DNA of 64,000 nt from Streptomyces gilvus (GTDB lineage: Bacteria > Actinomycetota > Actinomycetes > Streptomycetales > Streptomycetaceae): positions 248,001-312,000 of the forward strand of contig NZ_JAKWBE010000006.1 of assembly GCF_022513565.1 (NCBI RefSeq), written 5' to 3'. Below the pieces are notes generated by a model, which was not told the origin of the DNA, ran no database searches, and worked only from the letters and a program-made list of their open reading frames with translations. Shown one piece after another: positions 44,353 through 52,634 of this stretch; the stretch's first letter is position 1; every line of letters starts with the position of its first letter. Both the position numbers and the translations under genes were made by a program.

Positions 44353-45180
44353 TCAACGGCCGAGCTGACGCAGCACCGCGCGCGGGCGGTTGGTGATGAT
44401 GGCGTCGACCCCCAGCTCCAGGCAGAGGTCCACGTCCTCGGGCTCGTTGACGGTCCACACGTGCACCTGGTGTCCCGCCCGCTTCAGGCGCTCGATGTAC
44501 CCCGGGTGGTTGCGCACGATCCGGATCGAGGGGCCCGCGATCCGGACACCGGCCGGCAGCCGCCCGTCCCGCAGCCGCGGTGAGACGAACTGCAGCAGAT
44601 AGACCGTCGGCAGGTTCGGCGCGGCGGCCCGCACGCGATGCAGCGACCGCGCCGAGAAACTCATCACGCGGACCGGGGACTCCGCGGCCGCGGCGGGCGC
44701 GTCCAGCCCGAACCGCTTCAGCAGCACCAGCAGCCGCTCCTCCACCTGCCCCGCCCAGCGCGTGGGGTGCTTGGTCTCGATGGCCAGTTCCACGCGCCGC
44801 CCGGCGTCCGCGACCAGCTCCAGCAGCCGCTCCAGGGTGAGGACGGCGGTGTGCTCACGCCCCTCCGGCAGGTACTCCCAGTCGGGCTCCTCGTCGCGCG
44901 TGCGCCAGAACTCGCGCGCCTTGCGGGAGCCGAAGTCCAGGGCGGCCAGATCGGCGAGCTCCAGCGCCGACACCGCGCCCCGGCCGTTGGACGTACGGTT
45001 GACGCGACGGTCGTGGACGCAGACGAGGTGGCCGTCCGCCGTCAGGCGTACATCGCATTCGAGGGCGTCCGCGCCGTCCTCGATCGCCTTCTTGTAGGCG
45101 GCGAGGGTGTGCTCCGGGGCCTCCTCGGAGGCTCCGCGGTGGGCGACGACTTGGATCGTGTGCTGCCGTACGTGGGTCAC
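44353..45180 (-). CDS. glpQ: Glycerophosphodiester phosphodiesterase
   Basis: A 275-residue cytosolic GDPD enzyme, which hydrolyses glycerophosphodiesters to glycerol 3-phosphate and an alcohol. The catalytic pattern HRG in VVAHRGASEEAPEHTLAAY, the metal ligands in ALECDVRLTADG and the second His in VCVHDRRVNRT are intact; a later ETKHP fits the metal-binding ExK. No signal peptide is present. The GTG at 45180 begins VTHVRQHTIQV; its ribosome site is weak. Confidence 0.92.
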   Translation of the reverse strand: MTHVRQHTIQVVAHRGASEEAPEHTLAAYKKAIEDGADALECDVRLTADGHLVCVHDRRVNRTSNGRGAVSALELADLAALDFGSRKAREFWRTRDEEPDWEYLPEGREHTAVLTLERLLELVADAGRRVELAIETKHPTRWAGQVEERLLVLLKRFGLDAPAAAAESPVRVMSFSARSLHRVRAAAPNLPTVYLLQFVSPRLRDGRLPAGVRIAGPSIRIVRNHPGYIERLKRAGHQVHVWTVNEPEDVDLCLELGVDAIITNRPRAVLRQLGR

Positions 45181-45437
45181 CGCGTCATGGTGCCACCGCC
45201 AGGGGGTAGGCGTGGCGTCGGAGAGGCAGAGAATGCATCCTTTTTGCGAGTCATGACCTATATAAAGAATGGCCCCGGACCCACAGGCACCGCTTATGGT
45301 GCCCTGACGGCTCATGGGAAAAGCTGACGGCATACAAAAGGACATGCACAGCTGCAGCGCGCCGGACCGTCGAGCAACGTGAACGGGCGTGACCGAGTGC
45401 GACCGAGAAGAACAGCCGTGGATCGAGGAGAGAAGCT

Positions 45438-46919
45438 GTGAGCACCGAGAACGAGGGCACCGCGGTACCCCCGGCCCCGTCTGCACCCCCCGTGCCGGTG
45501 GACGCTCCCGCTCCCTCGGCACCCGCGGCCCCCGAGGGGGGCGCGCCGACCACCCCGCTCCCGCCGGCTCCTCAGGGCGCTCCCGGCCCGCAGGGGCAGG
45601 GTCAGCCGCACGCGGGCCACGCGCCCGCGTACGCGTCGACGGAACCGCACGACCCCCAGGGCCACGCAGGCTCCGGCGGCTCGGCCCCCGACGCCTCCTG
45701 GCCGCCCCCGCCGCCCGCGACCCCCTCGTACGCCGACGGCTCCGGCGGCTCGAACTCCGGCTGGGGTTCCTCCTACCAGCCGCAGCAGCAGCCCCCGAAG
45801 TCCGGCCGCGGCGGCCTGGTCGCCGCGATCCTGGTGGCCGCGCTGGTCGCCGGCGGTCTGGGCGGCGGTCTCGGCTACACGCTGGCCAAGAACAACGACG
45901 ACAACAGCGGCTCCACGACGGTCTCCGCCTCCACCAGCGGCGGCGCCGTCAAGCGCGACGCCGGCACGGTCGCGGGCGTGGCCGCCCGGGCGCTGCCCAG
46001 CACGGTCACCATCGAGGCCGAGTCCACCAACGGCGAGGGCGGCACCGGCACCGGGTTCGTCTTCGACACCCAGGGCCACATCGTCACCAACAACCACGTC
46101 GTCGCCGATGCTCTCGACGGCGGCAAGCTGACGGCCACCTTCCCGAACGGCAAGAAGTACGACGCCGAGGTGGTCGGACACGCGCAGGGCTACGACGTCG
46201 CCGTCATCAAGCTGAAGAACCCCCCGTCGGACCTCAAGCCGCTCACCCTGGGCGACTCCGACAAGGTCGCGGTCGGCGACTCCACGATCGCCATCGGCGC
46301 CCCCTTCGGTCTGTCTAACACGGTGACGACGGGCATCATCAGCGCCAAGAACCGCCCGGTGGCCTCCAGCGACGGCCAGGGCTCCAACGCCTCCTACATG
46401 AGCGCTCTGCAGACGGACGCCTCGATCAACCCGGGCAACTCGGGAGGCCCGCTCCTCGACGCCCAGGGCAACGTGATCGGCATCAACTCGGCGATCCAGT
46501 CCACCGGCAGCGGCGGTCTCGGCGGCACCAGCCAGTCCGGCTCCATCGGTCTGGGCTTCGCCATCCCGATCAACCAGGCCGAGTACGTCGCCCAGCAGCT
46601 GATCAAGACCGGCAAGCCGGTCTACGCCAAGATCGGCGCGTCCGTCTCCCTGGAGGACTCCAGCAACGGCGCCAAGATCACCGATCAGGGTGCGGGCGGC
46701 GCCTCCGCGGTGGAATCGGGCGGTCCCGCCGACAAGGCAGGCCTCAAGCCCGGGGACGTCATCACCAAGCTCGACGACATGGTGATCGACTCCGGTCCGA
46801 CCCTGATCGGCGAGATCTGGACCCACAAGCCGGGCGACAAGGTCACGCTCACCTACGAGCGCGACGGCAAGTCCCACACCGTGGACCTGACCCTCGGCTC
46901 CCGCGTCGGCGACAGCTGA
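45438..46919 (+). CDS. HtrA/DegP-type serine protease with PDZ domain
   Basis: A 493-residue membrane-anchored protease. The first 120 residues are a cytoplasmic Pro/Gly/Gln-rich tail, followed by one membrane helix (LVAAILVAALVAGGLGGGLGYTLA, about residues 126-149). The trypsin-like domain carries His in TNNHVV, Asp in GYDVAVIKL and Ser in PGNSGGPLL. A PDZ domain follows (GGPADKAGLKPGDVITKLDD). It degrades or refolds damaged exported proteins. The GTG at 45438 has GGAGAGAAG upstream. Confidence 0.95.
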   Translation: MSTENEGTAVPPAPSAPPVPVDAPAPSAPAAPEGGAPTTPLPPAPQGAPGPQGQGQPHAGHAPAYASTEPHDPQGHAGSGGSAPDASWPPPPPATPSYADGSGGSNSGWGSSYQPQQQPPKSGRGGLVAAILVAALVAGGLGGGLGYTLAKNNDDNSGSTTVSASTSGGAVKRDAGTVAGVAARALPSTVTIEAESTNGEGGTGTGFVFDTQGHIVTNNHVVADALDGGKLTATFPNGKKYDAEVVGHAQGYDVAVIKLKNPPSDLKPLTLGDSDKVAVGDSTIAIGAPFGLSNTVTTGIISAKNRPVASSDGQGSNASYMSALQTDASINPGNSGGPLLDAQGNVIGINSAIQSTGSGGLGGTSQSGSIGLGFAIPINQAEYVAQQLIKTGKPVYAKIGASVSLEDSSNGAKITDQGAGGASAVESGGPADKAGLKPGDVITKLDDMVIDSGPTLIGEIWTHKPGDKVTLTYERDGKSHTVDLTLGSRVGDS

Positions 46920-47029
46920 CCTCACCGACCCACGCGCGCGTACCTCCCCGGTCGATCAACAACTGACCCACGCGCGCGTGCGGACCCGTTACCCTGGTCC
47001 CGCGCCGTTCGATCTCCTGGACGGCGCGG

Positions 47030-47116
47030 GGTGGGTTGCCCGAGCGGCCTAAGGGAACGGTCTTGAAAACCGTCGTGGCAGCGATGTCACCGTGGGTTCA
47101 AATCCCACACCCACCG
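47030..47116 (+). tRNA. tRNA-Ser (anticodon UGA)
   Basis: The acceptor stem GGTGGGT (47030-47036) pairs with ACCCACC (47109-47115), discriminator G47116. The anticodon stem ACGGT/ACCGT frames the loop CTTGAAA with anticodon TGA at 47064-47066. The long variable arm is typical of a class II tRNA-Ser, and GGGTTCAAATCCC is the T arm. CCA is not encoded. Confidence 0.97.
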
Positions 47117-47149
47117 CTTCGCAGGCCGGAAACCTGCGGATCAGTGTCA

Positions 47150-47183
47150 GAAGGGGTGCCCCTCTCCGGAGCGGCACCCCTTC
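47150..47183 (+). terminator. Terminator hairpin after tRNA-Ser
   Basis: GAAGGGGTGCC and GGCACCCCTTC form a perfect 11 bp stem with a 12-base loop, 33 bp past the tRNA. There is no U tract, as is usual in Streptomyces. Confidence 0.85.
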
Positions 47184-47208
47184 CGCGTGCAACGCACTGT
47201 CCCGGGGA

Positions 47209-47236
47209 TTGCGGGGCATCGCCACGATCTTAGAAT
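47209..47236 (+). promoter_or_regulatory. Promoter of a leaderless gene
   Basis: TTGCGG at 47209-47214 and TAGAAT at 47231-47236 are 16 bp apart and resemble vegetative -35 and -10 boxes. The -10 ends seven bases before the GTG at 47244, so the transcript should start at the start codon. Confidence 0.6.
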
Positions 47237-47243
47237 CGAACGT

Positions 47244-47582
47244 GTGAACGACCCTGTCCCGTCGAGACTCGCACTGCTCCGCTTCCTCGAACGCGTGCAG
47301 GAACGGGACCTCGCCCGCACCCGCCGGTGGATCCTCGACGAGGAACGCCGCGAGGCCGAGCGGCAGCGCGGCGTCCAGGCCCGTCCGCCGGCGCCGGAGT
47401 GGCTCATCGAGGTGGGGCTGAACCGGCACGCCGCACCGCTGTACGTGCACGCGGGGGACTGCTGGAACGCGGGCAGGCGCACTCAGGGCATCAGCCGCGA
47501 CCAGGCGCGGCGCGCGCTCGCCGACGGGATCAAGCCCTGCCCGCAGTGCCAGCCGGACACGGCCCTGGGGATGCTGGACTAG
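47244..47582 (+). CDS. DUF6233-type small protein
   Basis: A 112-residue protein of a family abundant in Streptomyces. Recognisable features are SRLALLRFLERVQERDLARTRRW near the start, RPPAPEWLIEVGLN, YVHAGDCWNAGRRTQGIS and CPQCQPDTALGMLD at the end. A Cys pair CxxC near the C-terminus and another Cys in GDCW might bind zinc. Function unknown. Multiple copies are common in accessory regions. It probably has a leaderless transcript. Confidence 0.82.
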   Translation: MNDPVPSRLALLRFLERVQERDLARTRRWILDEERREAERQRGVQARPPAPEWLIEVGLNRHAAPLYVHAGDCWNAGRRTQGISRDQARRALADGIKPCPQCQPDTALGMLD

Positions 47583-47615
47583 TCAGCATCCGGACCTGTT
47601 CCGGTGACCGCGCGG

Positions 47616-48074
47616 CTAGAGCTCGAAGTCCCGAGCCAGTCCCGCCCAGTCCACCTCCCGCAGACCCGCCTCCGCGTCGCATTCGTTCGGCACGTCCGGG
47701 GTCGGCTGGAACCAGATGACCGTGAGGGAGGAGCGGTACAGGACCGGGTCGTGGTCCGGGTCGAGGGGCGCCGAGTGCAGGGAGCCGACGCAGGCGACCG
47801 GAGGCAGGACCTCGACGGGGCCGAACGCGCCGGAGTAGTGGTCGGGGTATTCGCGCGCGGGCGGGACGAGATGGACCGGGGTGGCGGGGGAGGCGCGCTC
47901 GGCGGTGTGGAGCAGGCCCTTGATCTTCATGTCGTTGACCAGTCGGCAGGGATAGCCCTCCAGCATCCCGCCGTACGTCGACGACAGCCGAAGCTCGGTG
48001 AGCTCGACGGGGCGGCCGGAGGTGAGGATCACGCGGGTCAGCGACATGAACCGCACTCCAGGGCGGTCGTGCAT
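47616..48074 (-). CDS. Accessory hypothetical protein, 152 aa
   Basis: I recognise no named family. The protein is soluble, with Tyr/Pro-rich segments such as LRLSSTYGGMLEGYPC and VPPAREYPDHYSGAFGP. It lies 30 bp downstream of the prim-pol gene on the same strand and probably shares its transcript. The ATG at 48074 has AAAGGAAG four bases upstream; ATG 48047 is possible. It ends 33 bp from the convergent DUF6233 gene. Confidence 0.65.
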   Translation of the reverse strand: MHDRPGVRFMSLTRVILTSGRPVELTELRLSSTYGGMLEGYPCRLVNDMKIKGLLHTAERASPATPVHLVPPAREYPDHYSGAFGPVEVLPPVACVGSLHSAPLDPDHDPVLYRSSLTVIWFQPTPDVPNECDAEAGLREVDWAGLARDFEL

Positions 48075-48104
48075 GGACTTCCTTTGCTCTTGGTGCCGGT
48101 GGCC

Positions 48105-48974
48105 TCACGGCCGGTGCCCTGTCATGCGCGCCGCCGACGCGATCGTCGCCCGTGCCTCGCGTTCGGTCAGGCCGGTGTTGAGCGCGGCGTCGACCAAGGG
48201 GGCGACGAGGGCGGGGCCGATGCCGTTCTCGTAGGCCCGGCAGGCGGCCCAGAACAGCCGGGTGTTGCGCTGTCCCTCGTGCGCGGCGAGGACGAACTGC
48301 ACCAGCCCCTGACCGTGGTCGCCCGCCGAGGGATGTGTCGCCGGGTGGACGGGGCGCGGCGGCGGGAGCAGCAGGCGCAGCAGGGCCGGTGGGCAGGCGG
48401 CCGGGGCGAGGTGGGCGGTGCCGGGGGCCGTCGTATAGGCGCCGTGGTCGGTGCGGGAGCCCGGTCCGACGAGGTAGCCGCCGGCGCCGCGGATGTCGAT
48501 GCCCGGGGCCAGGCGGCCAGCGGAGTTGGGGACGGCCACGTCCGGCGGGCCGGTGAGCCACAGATGGCGGCCGCCGCTGGGGGTGAGCACGACCACGGTG
48601 TCCGGGATGGTGAACAGGTGGCGTAAGGCGAGTTCACGCAGCGCCGTCGAGGAGTCCGTGCCGGTCTTGGTGTCGAGGTCGACGCCGATCAGATGGTGGG
48701 GCGGCAGACCGCAGGCGATGCCGTAGCCGGTCGCCCAGGGGGCCGCGGCGAACAGTTCACGGATGCGCGCGGGGTCGGTCGAGGCGTCGTACACGCCGTG
48801 GCCGAGGCGTCCGCACTCGCCGTGGCAGGGGCGGGACTCGGGGTCGTCGCGGTGAGGGGAGCGAAGGGCCGGGAGTTTCGTCCGGGACAGGGGGATGACG
48901 GCCAGTCCGCGCTCGGCGGCTGACAGGGCGTGTGCGAGGGCCAGCGTCGTGGCCTGCCGGTCGGTGGTGGCCAT
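48105..48974 (-). CDS. Prim-pol (bifunctional DNA primase/polymerase N-domain) protein
   Basis: A 289-residue protein with the archaeo-eukaryotic primase-type prim-pol fold. The acidic catalytic pair is visible in LIGVDLDTKTGTDSS, and the later GGRHLWLTGPPD holds the conserved His. GIDIRGAGGYLVGPGS is the matching third motif. Proteins of this type serve as replication primases on actinomycete integrative elements and phages. Here no helicase or integrase is beside it, so it may be an element remnant. The ATG at 48974 has GGAGG only one base away; the true start could be slightly further in. Confidence 0.83.
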   Translation of the reverse strand: MATTDRQATTLALAHALSAAERGLAVIPLSRTKLPALRSPHRDDPESRPCHGECGRLGHGVYDASTDPARIRELFAAAPWATGYGIACGLPPHHLIGVDLDTKTGTDSSTALRELALRHLFTIPDTVVVLTPSGGRHLWLTGPPDVAVPNSAGRLAPGIDIRGAGGYLVGPGSRTDHGAYTTAPGTAHLAPAACPPALLRLLLPPPRPVHPATHPSAGDHGQGLVQFVLAAHEGQRNTRLFWAACRAYENGIGPALVAPLVDAALNTGLTEREARATIASAARMTGHRP

Positions 48975-49321
48975 GCCTCCATGTTCGTACGTACGTTCGA
49001 AAAAGGGAAGGGTCTTCGAACGCGACGCGCCCGTCCGGAGAGATTGGCCGGAAAACTGCCGGAACGCTTCATCCCTTCTGCCACTTGAAGGCCGGGGGTC
49101 CGCTCCGCCCGAACTGAGTGCGGAAAGTGGCGAAAGGGGTTTATCGACTTGTCGTAGCACTTGAGTGGGAATCGAGGCTTCCGGGGTGGTTCGCCGGGGA
49201 TTCGGTGGGCAACTCTGGTCTCGCGACGTCGTGCACAGCACCGAGGCGGTCGGCCAACTGCCTTGGTAACAGCCCCACTTGACGCACTTCCGGCTGAAGG
49301 CCGGGTTCTGGAGGAAGAAAC
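48975..49321. other. 347 bp spacer with palindromic operator-like region
   Basis: The spacer separates the prim-pol gene (minus) and the secreted protein gene (plus). The palindrome CGTACGTACG is at 48986-48995. GTTCGAA (about 48994-49001) and TTCGAAC (49015-49021) form an inverted repeat beyond it. They lie just upstream of the prim-pol start and may bind a repressor. I see no gene in the remainder; a short repeat GAAGGCCGGG occurs at about 49087 and 49298. Confidence 0.5.
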
Positions 49322-49633
49322 ATGGCAAGCATCCGTACCGCCCGCGTCATCGCCGCCGTCTCCGCCCTCCCGCTGGCAGCCGCCCTGTTCACGGGCGTCG
49401 CGGCGGCGGACAACGGCGCCTTCGCCGGCGACGGATCGAACGCGGGTGTCGCGAGCGTCGTCGGCAGCGGCGTCGGACACGACAACAAGGGCAACTCGTC
49501 CACCACGCAGCAGAACGCGGTCGGCTCCGGCGCCTCGAACCAGAGCAACACCGCGCAGGTCAACGGCTCCGCGTTCACCGCCATCCAGCAGGGAAACGAG
49601 AACGTCGCCGTCCACTTCAGCCGCCTGTGGTGA
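49322..49633 (+). CDS. Small secreted protein with Asn/Gln/Ser-rich repeats
   Basis: A 103-residue protein with a signal peptide (MASIRTARVIAAVSALPLAAALFTGVAAADNG, cleavage near residue 29). The mature 74 residues are rich in Gly, Ser, Asn, Gln and Val with spaced Gln-Asn pairs: QQNAVGSGASNQSNTAQVNG and AIQQGNENVAVH. The spacing recalls curlin-type repeats but is too short for a firm call. It lacks the chaplin signature (paired Cys, GVxGN) and resembles rodlins only in composition. The ATG has GGAGGAAGAA upstream, and a very strong terminator follows, pointing to a highly expressed single-gene unit. Confidence 0.78.
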   Translation: MASIRTARVIAAVSALPLAAALFTGVAAADNGAFAGDGSNAGVASVVGSGVGHDNKGNSSTTQQNAVGSGASNQSNTAQVNGSAFTAIQQGNENVAVHFSRLW

Positions 49634-49680
49634 GCCGGCGGCCCTGACTCGCGGAGTCGGGCGCCTGGGGGGTGGGGGGT

Positions 49681-49726
49681 CACGCGTCCGCGCGGCGGTA
49701 CTTCGGTGCCGCCGCGCGGACGCGTG
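49681..49726. terminator. Very stable terminator with TTCG tetraloop
   Basis: CACGCGTCCGCGCGGCGG (49681-49698) pairs fully with CCGCCGCGCGGACGCGTG (49709-49726). Three more pairs (TAC/GTG) close a TTCG tetraloop at 49702-49705. It lies 48 bp after the secreted-protein gene and is followed by TTTG. Confidence 0.92.
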
Positions 49727-49891
49727 TTTGTCTCGGGGGACGGCCTGCACGGCGCATCGGGAACGACCTTGACAGTCCACCGGATCTGACGGACAGTCAG
49801 AAAACTCTCGCCGAGGTCGTGGAACCCGACCGGCGGCTGCGGTGTACCAGAAGTGTCAATGCGATGCGATGCGGCGCGGGACGAGGGGGCG

Positions 49892-50854
49892 ATGGTGAGC
49901 GAGGACGAGCCGGCCGCACGGCTGAAGGAATACGAGGGACGGGCCGCCGCCGCCTCCGGTACGGGCAAGGACCCGGTCAACCTGCCCATGATCCGGCACT
50001 GGTGCGAGGCGATGGGCGACACCAACCCGGCGTACGAGGGCCCGGACGCCATCTCCCCGCCCACCATGCTCCAGGCCTGGACCATGGGAGGCCTCTCAGG
50101 GCACACGGGCCGCTCGCAGGCGTACGACGAGCTGCTCGGCCTCCTCGACGAGGCGGGCTGCACCTCGGTCGTCGCCACGGACTGCGAGCAGGAGTACGTC
50201 AGGCCCCTGCGGCCAGGCGACGAGGTCACCTTCGACACCGTGATCGAGTCGGTCTCCGACCGCAAGACGACCAAGCTGGGGACGGGGTACTTCGTCACCA
50301 CACGCACGGAGGTACGGGTCGGCCAGGCCCGCCACCTGGCCGGCACCCACCGCTTCCGCATCCTCAAGTACGCCCCCGCGGGCAGGAGGCCCAAGGAACC
50401 GGAGCGCAAGGAGAAACAGCCGGCCAGAAGGGGGACTCAGCCACCCGCCCGCCGTCCCCGCCCGGTCGTCAACCGCGACAACGCCGGTTTCTGGGAGGGC
50501 GTGGGACGCCACCGCCTCCTCATCCAGCGCTGCGCGGCCTGCGGCACCATCCGCTTCCCCTGGCTGCCGGGTTGCAACGCCTGCGGTGGCCCGGACTGGG
50601 ACACGGTCGAGGCGAGCGGCGAGGGGAGGGTCTATTCCTACGTCGTCATGCACCACCCGCCCTTCCCGGCGTTCGATCCCCCGTACGCCGTGGCCCTCAT
50701 AGAGCTCGCCGAAGGCGTCCGCATGATCAGCAACGTCATCGGCGTGCCCTGCGACAAGGTGCGCATAGGACTGCCCGTCCATCTCGAATTCCAGTCGTAC
50801 GACGACGAGTTGGTGCTGCCCGTGTTCCGCGCCCGGGAGGAGGAGACCGTATGA
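49892..50854 (+). CDS. MaoC-like dehydratase / DUF35 OB-fold fusion (ChsH2-like)
   Basis: A 320-residue protein of two parts. The N-terminal half is a MaoC-type hot-dog domain (MIRHWCEAMGDTNPAYEGPD). The C-terminal half is a DUF35 domain: a zinc ribbon (RCAACGTIRFPWLPGCNACGG) and an OB fold. In Mycobacterium the same architecture is ChsH2, which with ChsH1 hydrates a steroid 2-enoyl-CoA, its DUF35 part docking the aldolase Ltp2. I choose ATG 49892, served by GAGGGGGC; GTG 49895 is equally plausible. The stop overlaps the next start (ATGA). Confidence 0.88.
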   Translation: MVSEDEPAARLKEYEGRAAAASGTGKDPVNLPMIRHWCEAMGDTNPAYEGPDAISPPTMLQAWTMGGLSGHTGRSQAYDELLGLLDEAGCTSVVATDCEQEYVRPLRPGDEVTFDTVIESVSDRKTTKLGTGYFVTTRTEVRVGQARHLAGTHRFRILKYAPAGRRPKEPERKEKQPARRGTQPPARRPRPVVNRDNAGFWEGVGRHRLLIQRCAACGTIRFPWLPGCNACGGPDWDTVEASGEGRVYSYVVMHHPPFPAFDPPYAVALIELAEGVRMISNVIGVPCDKVRIGLPVHLEFQSYDDELVLPVFRAREEETV

Positions 50855-51306
50855 GGACCGGTGAGAAGCTTCCGCCGCTGGAGATCCCGATCACCCGCAC
50901 CCTGATCGTGGCCGGCGCCATCGCCTCCCGCGACTACCAGGACGTGCACCACGACGCCGAGTTGGCCCGGCAGAAGGGCTCCCCGGACATCTTCATGAAC
51001 ATCCTGACGACGAACGGCCTGGTCGGCCGCTACATCACCGACCACTTCGGACCCACGGCCCGCCTCCGCAAGGTCGCCATACGACTGGGTGCGCCCAACT
51101 ACCCCGGCGACACCATGGTGTTGACGGGCACGGTCGAAGAGGTCGACGGTGACACGGCGACGGTCCGGGTGGTCGGGTCGAACGGCATCGGCAGACACGT
51201 GACCGGCAGGGTGACGGTCACGGTCCCCTCGGCGGGCGCGGTCACTGTGCCCACCGGCGCCACCGTGCCCACCGACACCGCCGCCCCCTCAGGAGGTGCC
51301 GGATGA
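50851..51306 (+). CDS. MaoC-family dehydratase (ChsH1-like)
   Basis: A 151-residue single hot-dog domain protein. The segment YQDVHHDAELARQKGSPDIFMNI has the hydratase signature with the Asp-His pair. Partner ChsH1-type subunits carry the catalytic His while the ChsH2 hot-dog does not, so this subunit should be the active one in a heteromeric hydratase. The C-terminal 30 residues are Thr/Pro/Ala-rich. ATGA overlaps join it to both neighbours. Confidence 0.87.
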   Translation: MRTGEKLPPLEIPITRTLIVAGAIASRDYQDVHHDAELARQKGSPDIFMNILTTNGLVGRYITDHFGPTARLRKVAIRLGAPNYPGDTMVLTGTVEEVDGDTATVRVVGSNGIGRHVTGRVTVTVPSAGAVTVPTGATVPTDTAAPSGGAG

Positions 51307-52469
51307 GTGTCCGCAGGCCGGACAGCCTCGGTGGCCGGGCAGCCGTGGTCGGGATCGGGGCCACCGAGTTCTCCAAGGACTCGGGGCGCAGTGAGCTGCG
51401 GCTCGCCGTGGAGGCGGTGCGGGCGGCGCTGGACGACGCGGGGCTGACGCCGGGCGACGTGGACGGGATGGTGACGTTCACGATGGACACCAGCCCGGAG
51501 ATCACCGTGGCGCAGGCGTCCGGGATCGGCGAGCTGTCCTTTTTCTCGCGCATCCACTACGGCGGCGGCGCGGCCTGCGCCACCGTCCAGCAGGCGGCGC
51601 TGGCGATCGCCGGCGGTGTCGCCGAGGTCGTCGTCTGCTACCGGGCCTTCAACGAGCGCTCCGGCCGCCGCTTCGGCTCGGGCGTGCAGCACCGGGAGCC
51701 GTCCGCGGAGGGCACCGCGCTCGGCTGGTCCCTGCCGTTCGGACTGCTCACCCCGGCCTCCTGGGTGGCGATGTCGGCGCAGCGCTATCTGCACACCTAC
51801 GGGCTGACCCCGGAGGCGTTCGGGCACGTGGCGGTGGTCGACCGGAAGTACGCGGCGACGAACCCGGCGGCGTACTTCCACGGCCGGCCGATCACCCTCG
51901 CCGACCACGCGGCCTCGCGTTGGATCGTCGAACCGCTCAGGCTCCTGGACTGTTGCCAGGAGACGGACGGCGGCCAGGCGATCGTCGTGACGTCCGTCGA
52001 GCGCGCCCGCGATCTGCCCCACCCGCCCGCGGTCGTCGCGGCGGCCGCCCAGGGCGCCGGGCGCGGTCAGGAGCAGATGACGAGCTTCTACCGTGACGAC
52101 CTCACCGGCCTGCCCGAGATGGGCGTGGTGGCCCGCCAGCTGTGGCGGTCCTCCGGGCTCACGCCGGCCGAGGTGGACGTGGCGATCCTGTACGACCACT
52201 TCACGCCGTTCGTGCTGATGCAGCTGGAGGAGTTCGGGTTCTGCGGCAAGGGGGAGGGGGCCGACTTCATGGCCGGGGAGAGCCTGCCGGTCAACACCCA
52301 CGGGGGACAGCTCGGAGAGGCGTACCTCCATGGGATGAACGGGATCGCCGAAGGGGTGAGACAGCTGCGCGGGACGGCGGTGAACCGAATACCGGGCGCC
52401 AAGCGGGTCCTGGTCACGGCGGGCACCGGCGTGCCCACCTCGGGCCTGGTCCTGGCAGCGGACGGCTGA
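51303..52469 (+). CDS. Thiolase-like lipid-transfer protein / aldolase (Ltp2-like)
   Basis: A 388-residue thiolase-fold protein without the catalytic Cys of true thiolases at the usual position (HYGGGAACATVQQA). YDHFTPFVLMQLEEFGF holds the Tyr that Ltp2 aldolases use, and GGQLGEAYLHGMNG is the C-terminal motif of the SCP-x group. In Mycobacterium, Ltp2 cleaves the product of ChsH1/ChsH2 by retro-aldol reaction. The ATG overlaps the previous stop (ATGA), so three coupled genes probably form one enzyme complex. Its substrate in this organism is unknown. Confidence 0.87.
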   Translation: MSVRRPDSLGGRAAVVGIGATEFSKDSGRSELRLAVEAVRAALDDAGLTPGDVDGMVTFTMDTSPEITVAQASGIGELSFFSRIHYGGGAACATVQQAALAIAGGVAEVVVCYRAFNERSGRRFGSGVQHREPSAEGTALGWSLPFGLLTPASWVAMSAQRYLHTYGLTPEAFGHVAVVDRKYAATNPAAYFHGRPITLADHAASRWIVEPLRLLDCCQETDGGQAIVVTSVERARDLPHPPAVVAAAAQGAGRGQEQMTSFYRDDLTGLPEMGVVARQLWRSSGLTPAEVDVAILYDHFTPFVLMQLEEFGFCGKGEGADFMAGESLPVNTHGGQLGEAYLHGMNGIAEGVRQLRGTAVNRIPGAKRVLVTAGTGVPTSGLVLAADG

Positions 52470-52634
52470 CCCGGGGCCCGGGGTGCTCCCCCAGGGGTAA
52501 TCCCGCAGTACGTGTCACCCCCTCGTCCACCTTCAGGAGGTGCAGCCAGCCCCACCCCTACAACCTGAGGGGGACTCGGCTTCGGGACCTGCGGCCGATG
52601 AGCCGGAGGCACCCTCGCTCCTAGCGTGTAGTCC

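Noticed and set aside
47090-47116. tRNA-Ser(UGA) 3' end as an attachment site with a downstream duplicate
   Set aside because: I could not find a second copy of the tRNA 3' end in the following 3 kb, and no integrase gene is present.
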